Notes under the pieces: model-generated
What the model was told of the DNA's origin: nothing
What the model saw: the letters and a program-made list of their open reading frames with translations, nothing else
Databases searched by the model: none
Part shown: piece by piece, positions 18,233-29,546 of the stretch
Position numbering within the stretch: position 1 is the first letter of the stretch
How the letters are laid out: the number at the start of each line of letters is the position of its first letter
Made by a program: the position numbers and the translations under genes
NCBI GenBank assembly: GCA_019054805.1
Contig: JAHQIY010000003.1
Location: forward strand, 1,302,001 to 1,366,000
Source: Brachionus manjavacas
Lineage: Eukaryota > Rotifera > Eurotatoria > Ploima > Brachionidae
Length of the DNA stretch: 64,000 bases
Direction of reading: 5' to 3'

Positions 18233-20753
18233 GGGACATTATTTCTTCTGCTAGCAAATTTTCATGCTAGCTAATAGAATGAAAGTAAATATTTTCTTCT
18301 GCTAGCGAATTTTTTTCACCTGCTTGTAAAATTATGTGTATAATAGCAAAAAAAAGTGTATAGAATAACAAAAAATATTTTTATTCATATTAAGTTAAAA
18401 AAGAATAATAATCAAAAATTAAGCTTAGTACCGACCAAAAATATAAAAATTTCACATGGAAATATTAATTTTAGTTATTTCGCTGTCTTTTTGATTTTCT
18501 GACAGAATTAATTTTTGTATTTCTTTTTTTATTTGTTGAATCACGAGGTCTGCCACGACGTTTTTGACCATTTGAAGATTTTTGTCCATCAGCTTGATAA
18601 TTTTGATCAAAATTTAAATCATTCGGTTCATCTAATTGTAAAGGATTTGATAAGTTTTCGCTATTTATAACATTGGTTAAAATGAAATACTCGTGAAACA
18701 AATTTTCCAAAGGAGAAACTAGTTGTTGTTGCTTTTGCTGTTCTTGCTGTAACTGTTGCAGTCCAGATTCAGATAGTTGAATTTGTTATGCTTTTTTTGA
18801 TTTTCCTGGATTGCCCTTTTTTCTTTTTTGACCCAATCGGACATCTTGTGAATTTGGATGCCATTCAATTTTTTTCTTTGCAAGATAAAGCTAATATATG
18901 CTAACAAACATAATTTTTCCTATAAAACGGACACGTACACGTACTTTGTCTCCAATCTGATGATATTTCAACTGTCCAGATAGATGTTGTAATATTAAAC
19001 CATTTGTCAAAATCTTTCAATTCGATTTAGTTAGAATAGTTTTTGTATTCGATGATTGATTCTTTATTTAATTGTTTATTGGAATTAGTTTTGGATGCTA
19101 TGTAATAAATAGTAGAATTATCAAGTTTTTTTTTTGCTATGTTTATTTTCGAATTTTTTAATTCCCAGTGCCATGCATTTGTCCATGTTTCTAAAGAAGG
19201 AATGATTTTTTCGTTAAACTCGGTTTTATTTGAATAATCATCAGCTCGCTTTCTTGACCATCTAATAATTAACCGTTCTGAAACCAAATTCAAAAAGTCG
19301 GCAACTGGTAAACGCTTGCGAAAAGTACCATTGTTTTTAATTTAATTATTGTTGGATTTCAGTTCATTGTTTGTACTGGGTATTCTTGGACAATATGTTT
19401 CCATCAACATATTGTCCAAGAATACCCACTCTTCATTTGATTGTACCCACTCATCTTCAAAAAATTCCAAAATGCATTGATTGCATCGTCATTGTGTAAT
19501 TTCCATTTTTCAATAAATGACTTGGCTACTCATTTAAAATTATGTTTTTCAAGTTGAGCTTGTAGATCTAAAATATCATTTCTTAAAGATAATTTAATTT
19601 CTTGGTTCTTTATTGTTTTCAAACGATCCTCAATTCGTCGTTTTACATGAGCCCTGCAGTAAATTCGTTCATATTCATTATGTTCACCATAAACTGATTC
19701 AAATGCATTCGTAATTGGTCGAGCAGCATCTGCTACCAATGCTTTAGGATAAAAATCATAGTCAAATAACTGTTTAGTTAACTGTTTAACAGATGAAATA
19801 GTACGAAATAGTGTGAAATAGATGAAATAGTTTTAGCAAATGCATAGTCTTCCGTTTTTTCATCTTTTGACATAACTTATACAAATGGATGAAATGATTT
19901 ATTTCTGTCAGTTGTTCCGAATATTATCACTGGAAAACCCTGCCATAGCAATTTATGTGTTGCATCAATGTAAATATGATTGTTTTTTTTAACCAGAGAC
20001 ATTAAACGCTTTGTAGTAAAATATATTCGCATTGCTTTTACTTCGTCTAAACCAGCTTCAAAATATGTATTTCCAACAAAATTTTTGTCTAATCTTTCTG
20101 GTATATCTTGTTTTTGAGAACACCAAAGTGTAAGTTCATTCAACGTCATGTTACGAGAGCCATAATTTTTTTCCTTATAACGATGAATCAAATTTTATAT
20201 TTGGCGGACAGAAGCGGCCATACCCTTATCGTCTAGTTTATCTAGAATAAGGGCAGTTCACTTATTTTCATTTTCGTAAATTCTAAGTATCTCATCCCTA
20301 ACATATGGTTTTAGACGTTGATCATCAAATTGTAATTCACATTTACTTGCATGATTATGTTTATCTGCTGACATATATAGAGTGCATTTTTGTGAGTTAT
20401 TGTCCAAGAGCAAATACATTTGAACTGGACAATTGTCCTTACAACCTTGTGAATAACATGGAAATCTTCTTTTTTCATGATGATCTAACTTCCATTTTAT
20501 TCATTTTTTCTCATCGAAAATACCCTTGCATATTTTATCAGCTGTTTCAAAATCTTTAAAAATGCAAAACTGGAAATATTTTCAATAAAAAATCAATCAA
20601 GTTATTCAATTATTTAATTTCTTTGGAAGCATTAAAAAAATTTAGCTATCAAGTGTAAAAATTTAGTAATCATCAATTAACTTTTTTTACTAACAGTTAG
20701 AAAAAAAAAACTAGCAGAAGAAATAAATTTACTAGCAGAAACAAATAGATCAC
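18233..20753 (-). mobile_element. MULE DNA transposon with TTCTGCTAG ends
   Basis: Both ends carry inverted ATTT(C/G)TTTCTGCTAG-AAATTT words, present twice near each end (18241 and 18294; 20711 and 20732 inverted). A transposase of the MULE class fills the interior on the minus strand. Exact borders are uncertain: an AAAAATAA word on each side could be the target duplication, but the flanks are low complexity. Confidence 0.65.
18471..20560 (-). pseudogene. MULE transposase with N-terminal zinc-binding region, decayed
   Basis: Read from 20560 downwards. A FLYWCH/WRKY-GCM1-like zinc region comes first (YSQGCKDNCPVQMYLL, then SADKHNHASKCEL), followed by DDEILRIYENENK with a stop. An ORF (20191-19877) holds the first catalytic Asp in HIYIDATHKLLWQGFPV. 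A second (19739-19530) begins at the next block, MVADAARPITNAF, with the His/Cys region IYCRAHVKRRIEDRL. The next (19293-19027) covers the C-terminal region. The last (18710-18471) is a basic tail with KRRGRPRDS, an AT-hook-like core. Stops and shifts separate the parts. Confidence 0.75.
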
Positions 20754-20814
20754 AAAAATAAACGTTAAATTTAATTATATTAATTTGAATTGCTAAAAGT
20801 AGATTTTATTTCTT

Positions 20815-21275
20815 TATTTTGAACTTCATCTAAGGCGTCTTTATTATATGAACTCCGCTGTGAATACGTCTTGGGATATACATCCTACAAGAGTAATCAT
20901 ACATTTTGAGAAAAATCTCATTCATTTCGTTTATATTAAGACCATTATAGAAATCTGGTACTCCAATCTAGACTGTTGAAATACTTTGAAATCAATGCAT
21001 AATTCCGTTTCCTAAAATTAAATAATTCACTGTGAAACAAAACTTAATTGTTCTTTTTTAAATAAAAATAGTTTCATGTAATGCTCATATGACCCCGATT
21101 AAAGCTCCCCAAACCTGGCCCGAAGATTCATTTAAATTAACAATCCTTGTATCACCCTCACTTAGGTTAAATATTAGGTCGGATTAATTACATTATGAAA
21201 TAAAGTTAAGTCCTCTAATGTATTAAACAGTTCATATTCCTCCAATCTAGCAAAATCGGATGCTGCTCTTCTTTT
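20815..21275 (-). pseudogene. Old LINE endonuclease and linker relic
   Basis: No long ORF, but ordered pieces on the minus strand match a CR1/L2-type ORF2: EEYELFNTLEDLTLFHNVINP, then in another frame SDLIFNLSEGDTRIVNLN (the DLIFT region at the end of the endonuclease), then FYNGLNINEMNEIFLKMYDY and YIPRR (linker). Order and spacing are right for one decayed copy. Confidence 0.5.
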
Positions 21276-21384
21276 TACTTAAACTAAATTATGCTATTTA
21301 TTATTTTTTAAATTTTTTTATTCTTACATCGCCTACAAGGCGTTCATTAAAATAAATAAATTAATAAATATTTATTTATTTAAT

Positions 21385-22180
21385 GGGTTTTTCTAGACTT
21401 TGCTTAAGCCTTCGATAAAGTTTCCAATCAGGTACTTAAATTGAAACCGGATGCATTTGGATTCAGAGGTTGCATTTTGAATTGGATCTCCGATTTCTTG
21501 ACTTGTTGGAAGCAACGCGTAGTGAGTGACAACGTCTCCGATTGGAAAGATGTCCTAAATGGAGTCCCAGAAGGTTCTGTCCTAGGTCCTCTACTTTTCG
21601 TGATATTTATCAATGACATCCCTAGTCTGAAAAAGGGTTTAATCAAACTTTTCGCAGATTATTCTAAACTGATAAACATCATCCGCAATCGCCATGACGT
21701 TGAACAAGTACAGTCAGAAATTGACAAGATTGTTAAATGGCCCGACGATTGTCTAATGAAATTTAACACCGATAAATGTAAATTTATGCTCTTTAAAAGT
21801 AAAGAAATTAAGACAATGGAACTATTAATGAACAACTAACCAATGAGTCAAATAACTGTTGAACGAGATCTTGGAATTTATCTGACTGACGACTTAAAAT
21901 GGGCACACCAAGCGACACAGGCAGCAAATAAAATAAAGCGAATGCAGTGTTCGGTCAGCTCAAAAAAGCCTTCAAATGCTGGTCCAATGGTCCAGCTGGT
22001 GGAATCCGAGGACATCATAAAAAATTGACCAAGCAAATGTAAAGGATTAAAGTGAGAGAGAACTTTCTAACAAAAAGAGTGGTGAATGCGTGGAACGAGT
22101 AACCGATAGAGGTTGTAAATGCAAAATTTAAAAATGAATTCAAAAACAAATTAGATATCTTTTTGAAACAAAATAATTAA
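21385..22180 (+). pseudogene. LINE reverse transcriptase fragment with dead active site
   Basis: RT palm motifs in order: LDFA*AFDKV, GVPEGSVLGPLLFVIFINDI, and the catalytic box reads FADY instead of FADD, so one metal-binding Asp is lost. VERDLGIYLTDDLKWAHQ follows in a second frame, and TKRVVNAWNE near 22080 marks the C-terminus. It is 5' truncated at about 21385, with a deletion of roughly 100 codons before the last piece. Confidence 0.8.
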
Positions 22181-23689
22181 TTTTTTCCTATTACAAATCT
22201 TTTTAAGACATATTTTAAAATCAGACGGCTATCATAGAAAGGTTAGATATAGAATTGCTCCGCAGTTAGTTTTCTGTAGCTTTATATTATTATTTTTTTT
22301 ATTATTAATTAAAAAAAATAACCTGACTAAATAAAATAAAGAATTTTGATATTATCCCGAGTTAAATTTTTTAATTAAAAAAAAAATAAAAATTATTTAA
22401 TTAATTATTTACTGAATCATTTTTCACCAAAACTTCATGGGGCAATTTGCAAAGTTTTACGCAATTATCAAAGAAATTTTAAATTATAAAATGAAAATAA
22501 TGCTGTTCTAAAATTTTTATTATTTTTTGATCGATTTTTTAAAAGAATTAAAGATAAATTAAGAGTTGGATGTTTAAATTAAAAACTTTTATTTATAATT
22601 ATTTTTTCACAGCTTAGGATTAGAATTAAAATTTAATTTAAAAAAAAAATAAAGTGCGACTATTTACTTAAAAACTAAAATTAAACCCTTTGCCATTTTT
22701 TTAGCTTTTAAATATGCTTTTTGATTCCTTTTTAGATAGTTCATAATAATTAAAGCGATTTTTGATTTCTGTTTTTTTTTCAAGGACTTCGAGTTTTATA
22801 TTCTTAAGATAGTTTTATTTAAGTTTAATTTCTTTGATTATTTTCTCATTAAAAAGTTTGTTAAAATCAGAATTGCGCAAAATTCAAAAAAAAAGTAATT
22901 TTAAAGTCTTTTAAAAGTCTTTAACTCACTTGACTTAGAATTTTTAATAAAACAAGTCAAATGTCTTGACTTGAATTTTTTTTTTGAAAAAAACAAGTTA
23001 ATGACAAAATCTCTGTAATGGAAAAACCAAAAATTTTAAATTCCTTTCAAAGATGATTTCGTTTTTCAATCAAATGTTGTAACCAATAACATTATATTTT
23101 TTTTTTAATTCAAATCAAGCTGTAAAAAAAAAACCTTTTTTTCTACTCAATTTATATTAATTTTTTCATTTGAATTACTTTTCTTTTAAAAATTTGTCAC
23201 CCCTTGAATTGGTTTAAATTGAAAATAATAATTAAAAATAATGATAAGTGTCTTCGTCCTTTTTTTACGATATTTTGCATTTTTACAAAATTTATCTTCT
23301 AAAATCTGAAATATAATATTGTCTCAACTCATTTATAAAAATGATTGAAATTTTAAAAGAGCAGACAATCAAAAATATTTAGAGTATTAAATTTTAAGAA
23401 AACTTATTTGGCAAAATTAAAAGAAAAATTATTTTAATTACAAATGTTGGATTTTTGACTACACAATTTGTGTTTGGATTTTAGTTTTTTGTAGTTAAAT
23501 TTACAAGTTAAAATAAAAAAGTTTTTGAACATTGTACAGTTGCAAAAATTTTATTAATTTTATGAATAAATAAAAAGTAAATATTAAAAAAGTAAAATTT
23601 TTGATAAAAATTTAAACTTAATTAATATTATAAAATATTTTAAAACCACCACCAAAAAATCTATTGGACTTAAGAAAAATTTAAATTAT
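22181..23689. other. Long AT-rich stretch without recognised features
   Basis: Mostly A/T homopolymer and simple words. AAGTC-rich text at 22905-22995 faintly resembles the hAT-type repeat. No ORF or RNA is supported. Confidence 0.4.
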
Positions 23690-23968
23690 TCAATTTTGAA
23701 AATAAAACATAAAAGCGGCTTGAAAAATTATGAAATACATATTAAATTTTTCAATAATTGCCGATGAACTTAAATTGATCTCTATTTCTTCTGATGACTC
23801 CAATATGAATGTGTTGTTTTCCATTTTTCCAGATAAGCAAGTAATTGTGATTTTTCCAACTTCTTTGGTACAGATAATTTTTTTTTGGCTCTCACTTGTA
23901 TTCCATGTTTCAGTAGCTATTAAGTAAATAATATTAGCTAAATGAATCAAAGTTTTTTTAGTTATCAT
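23690..23968 (-). CDS. Possible small secreted or membrane-anchored protein (92 aa)
   Basis: ATG to TGA, 92 residues. Residues 5-20 are hydrophobic (weak signal peptide, TLIHLANIIYLIATET). The middle has two Cys twelve apart (ICTKEVGKITITC) that could pair, an N-glycosylation site (NNT) and an acidic patch (ESSEEIEINL). The C-terminus is hydrophobic and aromatic (FNMYFIIFQAAFMFYFQ), as in a GPI signal or a tail anchor. Composition is more balanced than the surrounding DNA. No family is recognised, and no clear promoter or polyA signal was found, so it may be a chance ORF. Confidence 0.4.
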   Translation of the reverse strand: MITKKTLIHLANIIYLIATETWNTSESQKKIICTKEVGKITITCLSGKMENNTFILESSEEIEINLSSSAIIEKFNMYFIIFQAAFMFYFQN

Positions 23969-24891
23969 TAAGGCAAGTTTTTTTTGAAAATTTGAAATAA
24001 TTCAATTTAGAATTTTTGAACCAGTTTCATAAATTGAGAAATTAATTGATAAATTTCTTAATATTGAAAACACTAAATTTATTAAATATTTGTCCATAAA
24101 AAGCCAAATTTTAGATATTTTTATTTTAGTTAGGGTCTTTTCTTATCTCTCTAAAAATGTAATTTTATCTCCAAAAGTCAACAATCGAGGTTTTTTCCAA
24201 ACAGAAATGACAAATTTTACAAATTTCAACTGATTTTTTCCAATTTTATTTTATCTAATTAAGAATCTTTTAAAATTTTAAATAGATAAACATTAAAATT
24301 CTCTTAGACATTATGATTTACTTGGCAAAATAAAAATAAATTAAGGATTACAAGAAATACATGAAAGGTGAATTAGGCTTAAAAATTCATAAAAGTAGAA
24401 AACATTATAAATGTTTCTTGACCTTTTGGTCAGATATCGTTGAAGATACAAAATTTAAATAAATATTTTACTAAAAAAGATAATTTAGTTTAAAAAAGGC
24501 TTAATATTTGGAGAAATTTTCTTAATGTAAATGAGTGTACAAAAAATTAAAATTTTCTACGATTTGAACGCCATTATATTAATATTTTAAATTTCTTTAC
24601 AAATTTTTCATATATAAAATATGTTTTACAAAATTAAACGGACGAGCACTTTTGACGCATATATCGAAATAAAAAAGTATAAAAAATTCTTTTATAGTAT
24701 AGAGATAAATAAATAAAGCATAAGAATTTTTTTTTATATTATCGCATACACGTGATCAAATAAGCATCAAGTTTCTCGTAAAAGCATAAAATAATATTTT
24801 AAGTATAAGAAGAATTATGTAATTTATTTTTTTAAAATTAATTGTAAAATATGACAATTACAAAATTAAAATATGAATATTTAAATTAAAA
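23969..24891. other. AT-rich intergenic stretch
   Basis: Nothing supported. GATCAAATAAGCATC near 24752 and TATATCG words are isolated. Confidence 0.35.
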
Positions 24892-24999
24892 ATGCAACCG
24901 AAAGGCAAAATCAAATACAGTGGTTGGATAGTGATTTTAATAACTGGCAAATTTATGTTTCAATTCCAGGTTTTGCTTCAACGATTTACTGTAAATTAA

Positions 25000-25180
25000 T
25001 GTTAAAATATTTTAATGTCAAAAAATTAATGTCAGTGAGTTTAATGTTAAATCTTAATTAAGGAATCTAATGTTAAAAATTTAATAAGGAATTAAATGTT
25101 ATTTGCTAAATAAGGAAATTATTGTTAAATCTTAAATAAGGAAAGTATTGCTAAATCTTAATTAATAATCTAATGTTAAA
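25000..25180 (+). repeat. Left subterminal AATGTTAAA/TAAGGAA repeats
   Basis: Five or six degenerate units of about 30 bp containing TTAATGTTAAA and AATAAGGAA. They are the inverted counterpart of 28555-28665, where a 39-bp unit with TTTTAACATTAAAATCC appears twice. Confidence 0.65.
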
Positions 25181-28100
25181 ATGATTAATTCAACTGAAAG
25201 TGTACTTCCGATGCAAATTCAACCGATTCTACAGCTCGAGAATGTAACTTATGCGAATTTAGAAACAGTTACTGGTTTACCGGAATTGGACCTGATTACA
25301 CAAAATCAAAGACAAGTGATGCCGACGACTTCAATTCGGAGTACCCCGAGTATAGCTATACACGAAATTAATCTTGATAATTTACAAGATGACAGTTTTA
25401 ATTTATTTATTTATTTATTTATTTATTTGTTTTCTGTACCGAGCTAGAGCTCCTTCAGAATAAGTTAAAAATTAAAAAAAATAAAATAAAAATGAAATTA
25501 AGGTTAATAAAATAAGATAAAAAAAAAAAAAAAAAAGAATTAAAAAAAAGTAAATAAGCTAAATAAATGAAAATTAAGAATATATAAAATTGGAAAAGAT
25601 TGTTACATGTGGCTCATGTTTAAATAGTTCAAGTTTCAGGAAAAAAAGAAGAAATAGTAAGGTAGCAATTACACAATGGAGTTGGGTATTCAATATATCT
25701 TGATTCGAAACCTTCTTTGTATTCCTTCACCAGTCTTACAACCAATGGAATAGAATGACTCAGTCCTGCCCCAACATATCTCTCACTCAATTCAAAAAGC
25801 CGATTCGAGACTGTTAGTAATTTTAGTTTATTAAAAGCCTCATGATGTACGATGTTGGAGGGAGTATCATATTTTAACTTAAGAATAGATCTGACTGCTG
25901 TATTCTGAATTACTTGTAGTTTTTTGATATTATTTTCTGAAAATGAATTCAAGCAAGGAAAAGAATTGTCTAAAATTGATCCGACTAAAGATTTAAATAG
26001 ATTTCCTAGTGTGTTCTGATTAAGACCCCATTTTTTGTTTGACAATATCTTAATAATATTTAGCCTTTTATTGCAGCGCTCTTTAATTTCATCTACCAGT
26101 ATATTAAAGTTTAATTTAGAATCAAATTTAATACCAAGAAACTTGATTTCTTTTTGTCTCTCTATTCTGTTTCCATAAATTTTTAAGTTAAGATTATCAC
26201 TCTCTTTTTTGTACCTAGAAAAGACTAATGAACACGACTTTTCAACCGATATCTTCATTTTCCACTTAATAAGCCATTGTTCTAATTCGTTGAGGTATTT
26301 ATTGATCTTATTTTCTAGGTTCCCTTTTTTGTTATAAATGAAGAATGTAACTAGATCATCTGCAAAAAGCAGAGAGTATTCATTATTTGTTTGTTTCTTT
26401 TAGGGATGTCATTAATGTATATACTAAATAAAAGAGGACTAATTACTGAGCCTTGAGGAACACCTGCAGTTATTTGATATTCTTCGCTCAAATGGTCATT
26501 CACATTTACCTTAAATGTCCTAGAGTCTAAAAAGGATTTTATCCAGTTAGTCAAGTAATGAGGTGGATTTATTTTAATCAATTTAAAAAGTAAACCTTCA
26601 TGCCAAACCCTATCAAAGGCTTTAGAAATATCAAAAAAAAGGCCGCAAACTCTTTTTTTCTATTAAATGATTCCACAATTTTTTGAATTAAGAAGAAAAG
26701 ATTATCTGCTGTTCGCCGGTGTTTCCTAAATCCAGATTGCTCCTGGATAAGGAGTGAATTTTGCTCTAAAAAATTGTATAATCTTGAATATACTATGCGT
26801 TCCAGTAGCTTTCCTAAACAACTCGTTATACTAATTGGTCTATAATTTAAAGGATCGTGTAAACTAGAGGCCTTTTTTGAATCATAGTAATGTAAGATGT
26901 TTTCCACGCTTTCGGGACTCTACCTTCTCGAAGAGTTAAATTAAAAAGTTCTATGATTTCTATTAATGAATTTCTAGGTAAGTTTTTTAACATTAAATTA
27001 TGAATTTGGTCAGGTCCTGATGCCGCTTCATTTTTTAATCTCTTTAAAGCCATAATTAATTCATTTAAGCAAATTGGATCATTAAAATTAGACTGGTTAT
27101 AATTCCTAAAGAAAACAGAGTTAGAATTTAGAATTTCGATATCTTTCTCAGTATCAATTAAATCAGAATTAGGACTAAATATTGACGATAAGAGTTCTCC
27201 AAAGCATTTTCCCTTTTCTTCATTAGTTTTGAATTCCCTTTCATTTAAAATCAATTTAGGAATTAAATTTGATCCTTTTTTTGTTCTAAATTTATTTATT
27301 TTTTTCCAAAAAGGTCTACTTGTCAGTGGGTTTTTTCCCATCTTCTCAATAAAATCAAACCAATTTTGATTCCAGAATTTTTTTAAAGAGGCCTTTAACT
27401 CAGATGTAAGTTGATTAAATTTTTGCTTGAGCTTTTGACAGCGAGTTTTCTGGTAATTTCTTCTTACTTTCCTACGTTCTTTTATCAAATTAACAATGTT
27501 TGGCGGAAGACTCGTTTTGTAGATTTTCTGAGAAAGATATGGAATGCTTTTATGTGAAGCAGAAATAATTTTTTCTGTTATTTTATCATTTAGTTGATCT
27601 ATTGTGAGGGAACTTTCAGTGACATTCACTATTTGAGAATTTAAAATCTCGCTGAATAATTGCCAGTTTGCTTTCTTATAGTTAAGCCTTTTAGCTGCTG
27701 ATTTATTTTCTAATTGATAGCCCATAGAAATCGATGCTTCGATTGGGAAATGGTCACTAGTCATGTCTTGACTATTTAAGACACTAAAGTCGGTAATTTT
27801 GTCAATCAATGAAGATGAAACTAAAAAAAGGTCAAGAATTTCATAGTAATTCTTATTAAAAATATTGAAAGTAGGATGCTTATCATTGATTACTGAAAAG
27901 TCTAGCTCGTTGATTATTCTTTCTAATATTATCCCGTTTTCATTTTCCCCTACGCAGCCTATTTGCTTTGTTCTAGCGTTTAGATCACCACCTAAAATGT
28001 AGTTTCTACATGTTTTATTTACTGTTTTAAAAAACTCAAAGTTCAGAAGCACATTAGGTGGATTATAAAGACTAAATACAAACAATTCATTATTCTTTCC

Positions 28101-28477
28101 TAAGTTCATTTTTATACAAAGGAGTTCGGAATTGAATTCCTCGTAAGAAAAATCTTGTATAAATTCGATTCCTTAACTATGTCCGTTCGTTAATAAATCA
28201 AGACGTGTTGAGTGAAATATCAAATACGCAAAAGGTCGAAGAAGATCGAAAAAATCAGCTGACCGAACAATTCAATGCGGCAATTACGCAAGAAGACATC
28301 GAAAGTGAGGTAAAGCGATTATGGACGAAATCGAAGGATAAAGAAAACCGAAAGAGAATTTCGAAAAAAGACCGGGAAGCTGCTGTTTTAAGTTTGAAGC
28401 GTCAAATAAAAGAAAAAGTTAAAATTCAATTAGCATCCGAATTTTTGGAAAAACATGGCGTTCAACCATTTAATTAA
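25181..28477 (+). pseudogene. Charged coiled-coil ORF split by a LINE
   Basis: The N-terminal part starts at ATG 25181 and is open to about 25400 (QIQPILQLENVTYANLETVT, ending EINLDNLQDD). The C-terminal part, 28199-28477, begins QDVLSEISNTQKVEEDRK and ends FLEKHGVQPFN-stop, rich in Lys/Glu with heptads. A near-repeat of CAAGA(T/C)G at both joints suggests the LINE's target duplication and a continuous original frame. About 165 residues in all. It uses more CGA/GAA codons than nearby DNA. No family recognised; an accessory protein of the TIR element is possible. Confidence 0.5.
25400..28195 (-). mobile_element. 5'-truncated jockey/CR1-like LINE
   Basis: On the minus strand from 28195 down. 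The endonuclease starts mid-domain (SLYNPPN, GGDLNAR, DLFLVSSS, SDHFPIE), then the linker, then RT in three frames: GPDQIHNLMLKNLP, YRPISITSCLGKLLERIV, QSGFRKHRRTADNLF, GVPQGSVISPLLFSIYIND. The YADD region is frameshifted. The last ORF (26258-25629) ends SSFFPET-stop. The 3' end runs into (ATTT)n at 25400-25430. Frameshifts lie near 26900, 26590 and 26390. Copies or fragments of the same family lie at 4.4 and 6.2 kb. Confidence 0.9.
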
Positions 28478-28996
28478 TTAATTTTTGTTTTTTTTTCTTG
28501 TCCTTGCTTAATAAAAATTACAAAAAATACAAATTTTTAATTATCTTTATTGACTATAGCTTTTAACATCAGAAAATTTTAACATTAAAATCCTTATTTC
28601 ATTTTTGACTTTTAAATATTTTAACATTAAAATCCTTATTTCATTTTTGACATCAAAATTTTAATAATAATCCAACGATTGATCAGCAAAAACAAGTCGA
28701 ATCCATTGAGAAACAACTTGTTGAGTTAGAGTCTATGGATAATCAACCACAACAATCGAATGAACCAAACTTGCCGAGCTACATCCAGTTAGGTCGATAC
28801 AACCTGTTGAATCTCGACCGTCTAGTGAGCCTATGGAGACTCAAATAGTTAAAAGAAGCGAGGTAGACCACCAAAGATCCTAAATGGGGAAGACGAAGTT
28901 AAATCGAAGAAAGCGAGGGTTGAGGAGCAAGTATTAGAAACTAAAAGAGGACCTGGTCGTCCACGTAAAGCTAGACATGCTTTAGTAATGGAATAA

Positions 28997-29546
28997 TTAG
29001 TTTTGATTGACTTAAATTGATTTCTTTTTGGAATATTTTTTATACTATGTTTTATTCTGTCATGCTTGATTGAATTTTATTTTATACTATTTTCGTTCTT
29101 TGTAATTTTTTATACTAAAAAAATAAATTTTTTATACTATAAACACATATTGTTTTTCTATACTGAAAAAAATATGTGTTTATGCGTTAAGAGGTTATTT
29201 TTATGCGTCAAACGATTTTCTCCAAATTAAACACCATTTTCATTTTAATTTACTTTTCTGAACATTATTTGTTAGAGGAAAACAAAAGCAAAAATTTCAA
29301 AAAATCTTTAAATTTAGAAAAAAAGATCCAATATTGATAGAAACAGAACTAAATGTTAAGTTTTTTGGACTTTTCATTATTTTTGCGAAAATTTTTCAAA
29401 ATTATCAATTTATTTTTTAATTTTGCTAAGCTTTAATTTTTTTGCTTGACATTTTGAAGAAGTTGTTGATCGATTAAAGAAGTTTATCTTTAGATTAGAG
29501 TCTATAAAATAATAGGAAAATACTTCATAAAATAAGTATCAATAAT
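28997..29546. other. AT-rich stretch with TTTTATACTA words
   Basis: TTTTATACTA recurs about six times between 29038 and 29165, as a loose repeat. It forms the 3' flank of the minus-strand repeat-protein gene. No gene is seen. Confidence 0.45.

Larger units (their letters stand above)
24918..28681. mobile_element. Degenerate TIR element carrying a coiled-coil ORF
   Basis: The left end is CAGTGGTTGGATAGTGATTT after a TA. The right end, inverted, reads CAATCGTTGGATTATTATTA, about 17 of 24 positions matching. Subterminal repeats (TAAGGA and TTTAATGTTAAA words) occur in opposite orientation at 25000-25180 and 28555-28665. It holds one ORF (25181 to 28477) split by a LINE. The start resembles the CAGTGGT ends at 6537 and 15159, suggesting related TA-duplicating elements. 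The right TA is not preserved. Confidence 0.5.
24892..28996 (+). pseudogene. AT-hook protein frame interrupted by a TIR element
   Basis: The 3' part (28682-28996) reads QQKQVESIEKQLVELESMDN, then after two frame slips (near 28775 and 28860) IQPVESRPSSEPMET and two AT-hook cores, GRPPK and RGPGRPRK, ending ALVME-stop. AT-hooks bind the minor groove of AT-rich DNA in the nucleus. The 5' part may be the nine codons from ATG 24892 (MQPKGKIKY): joining across the inserted TIR element keeps the frame. That join is inference. The gene may be host or itself transposon-derived. As it stands it is broken. Confidence 0.5.
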
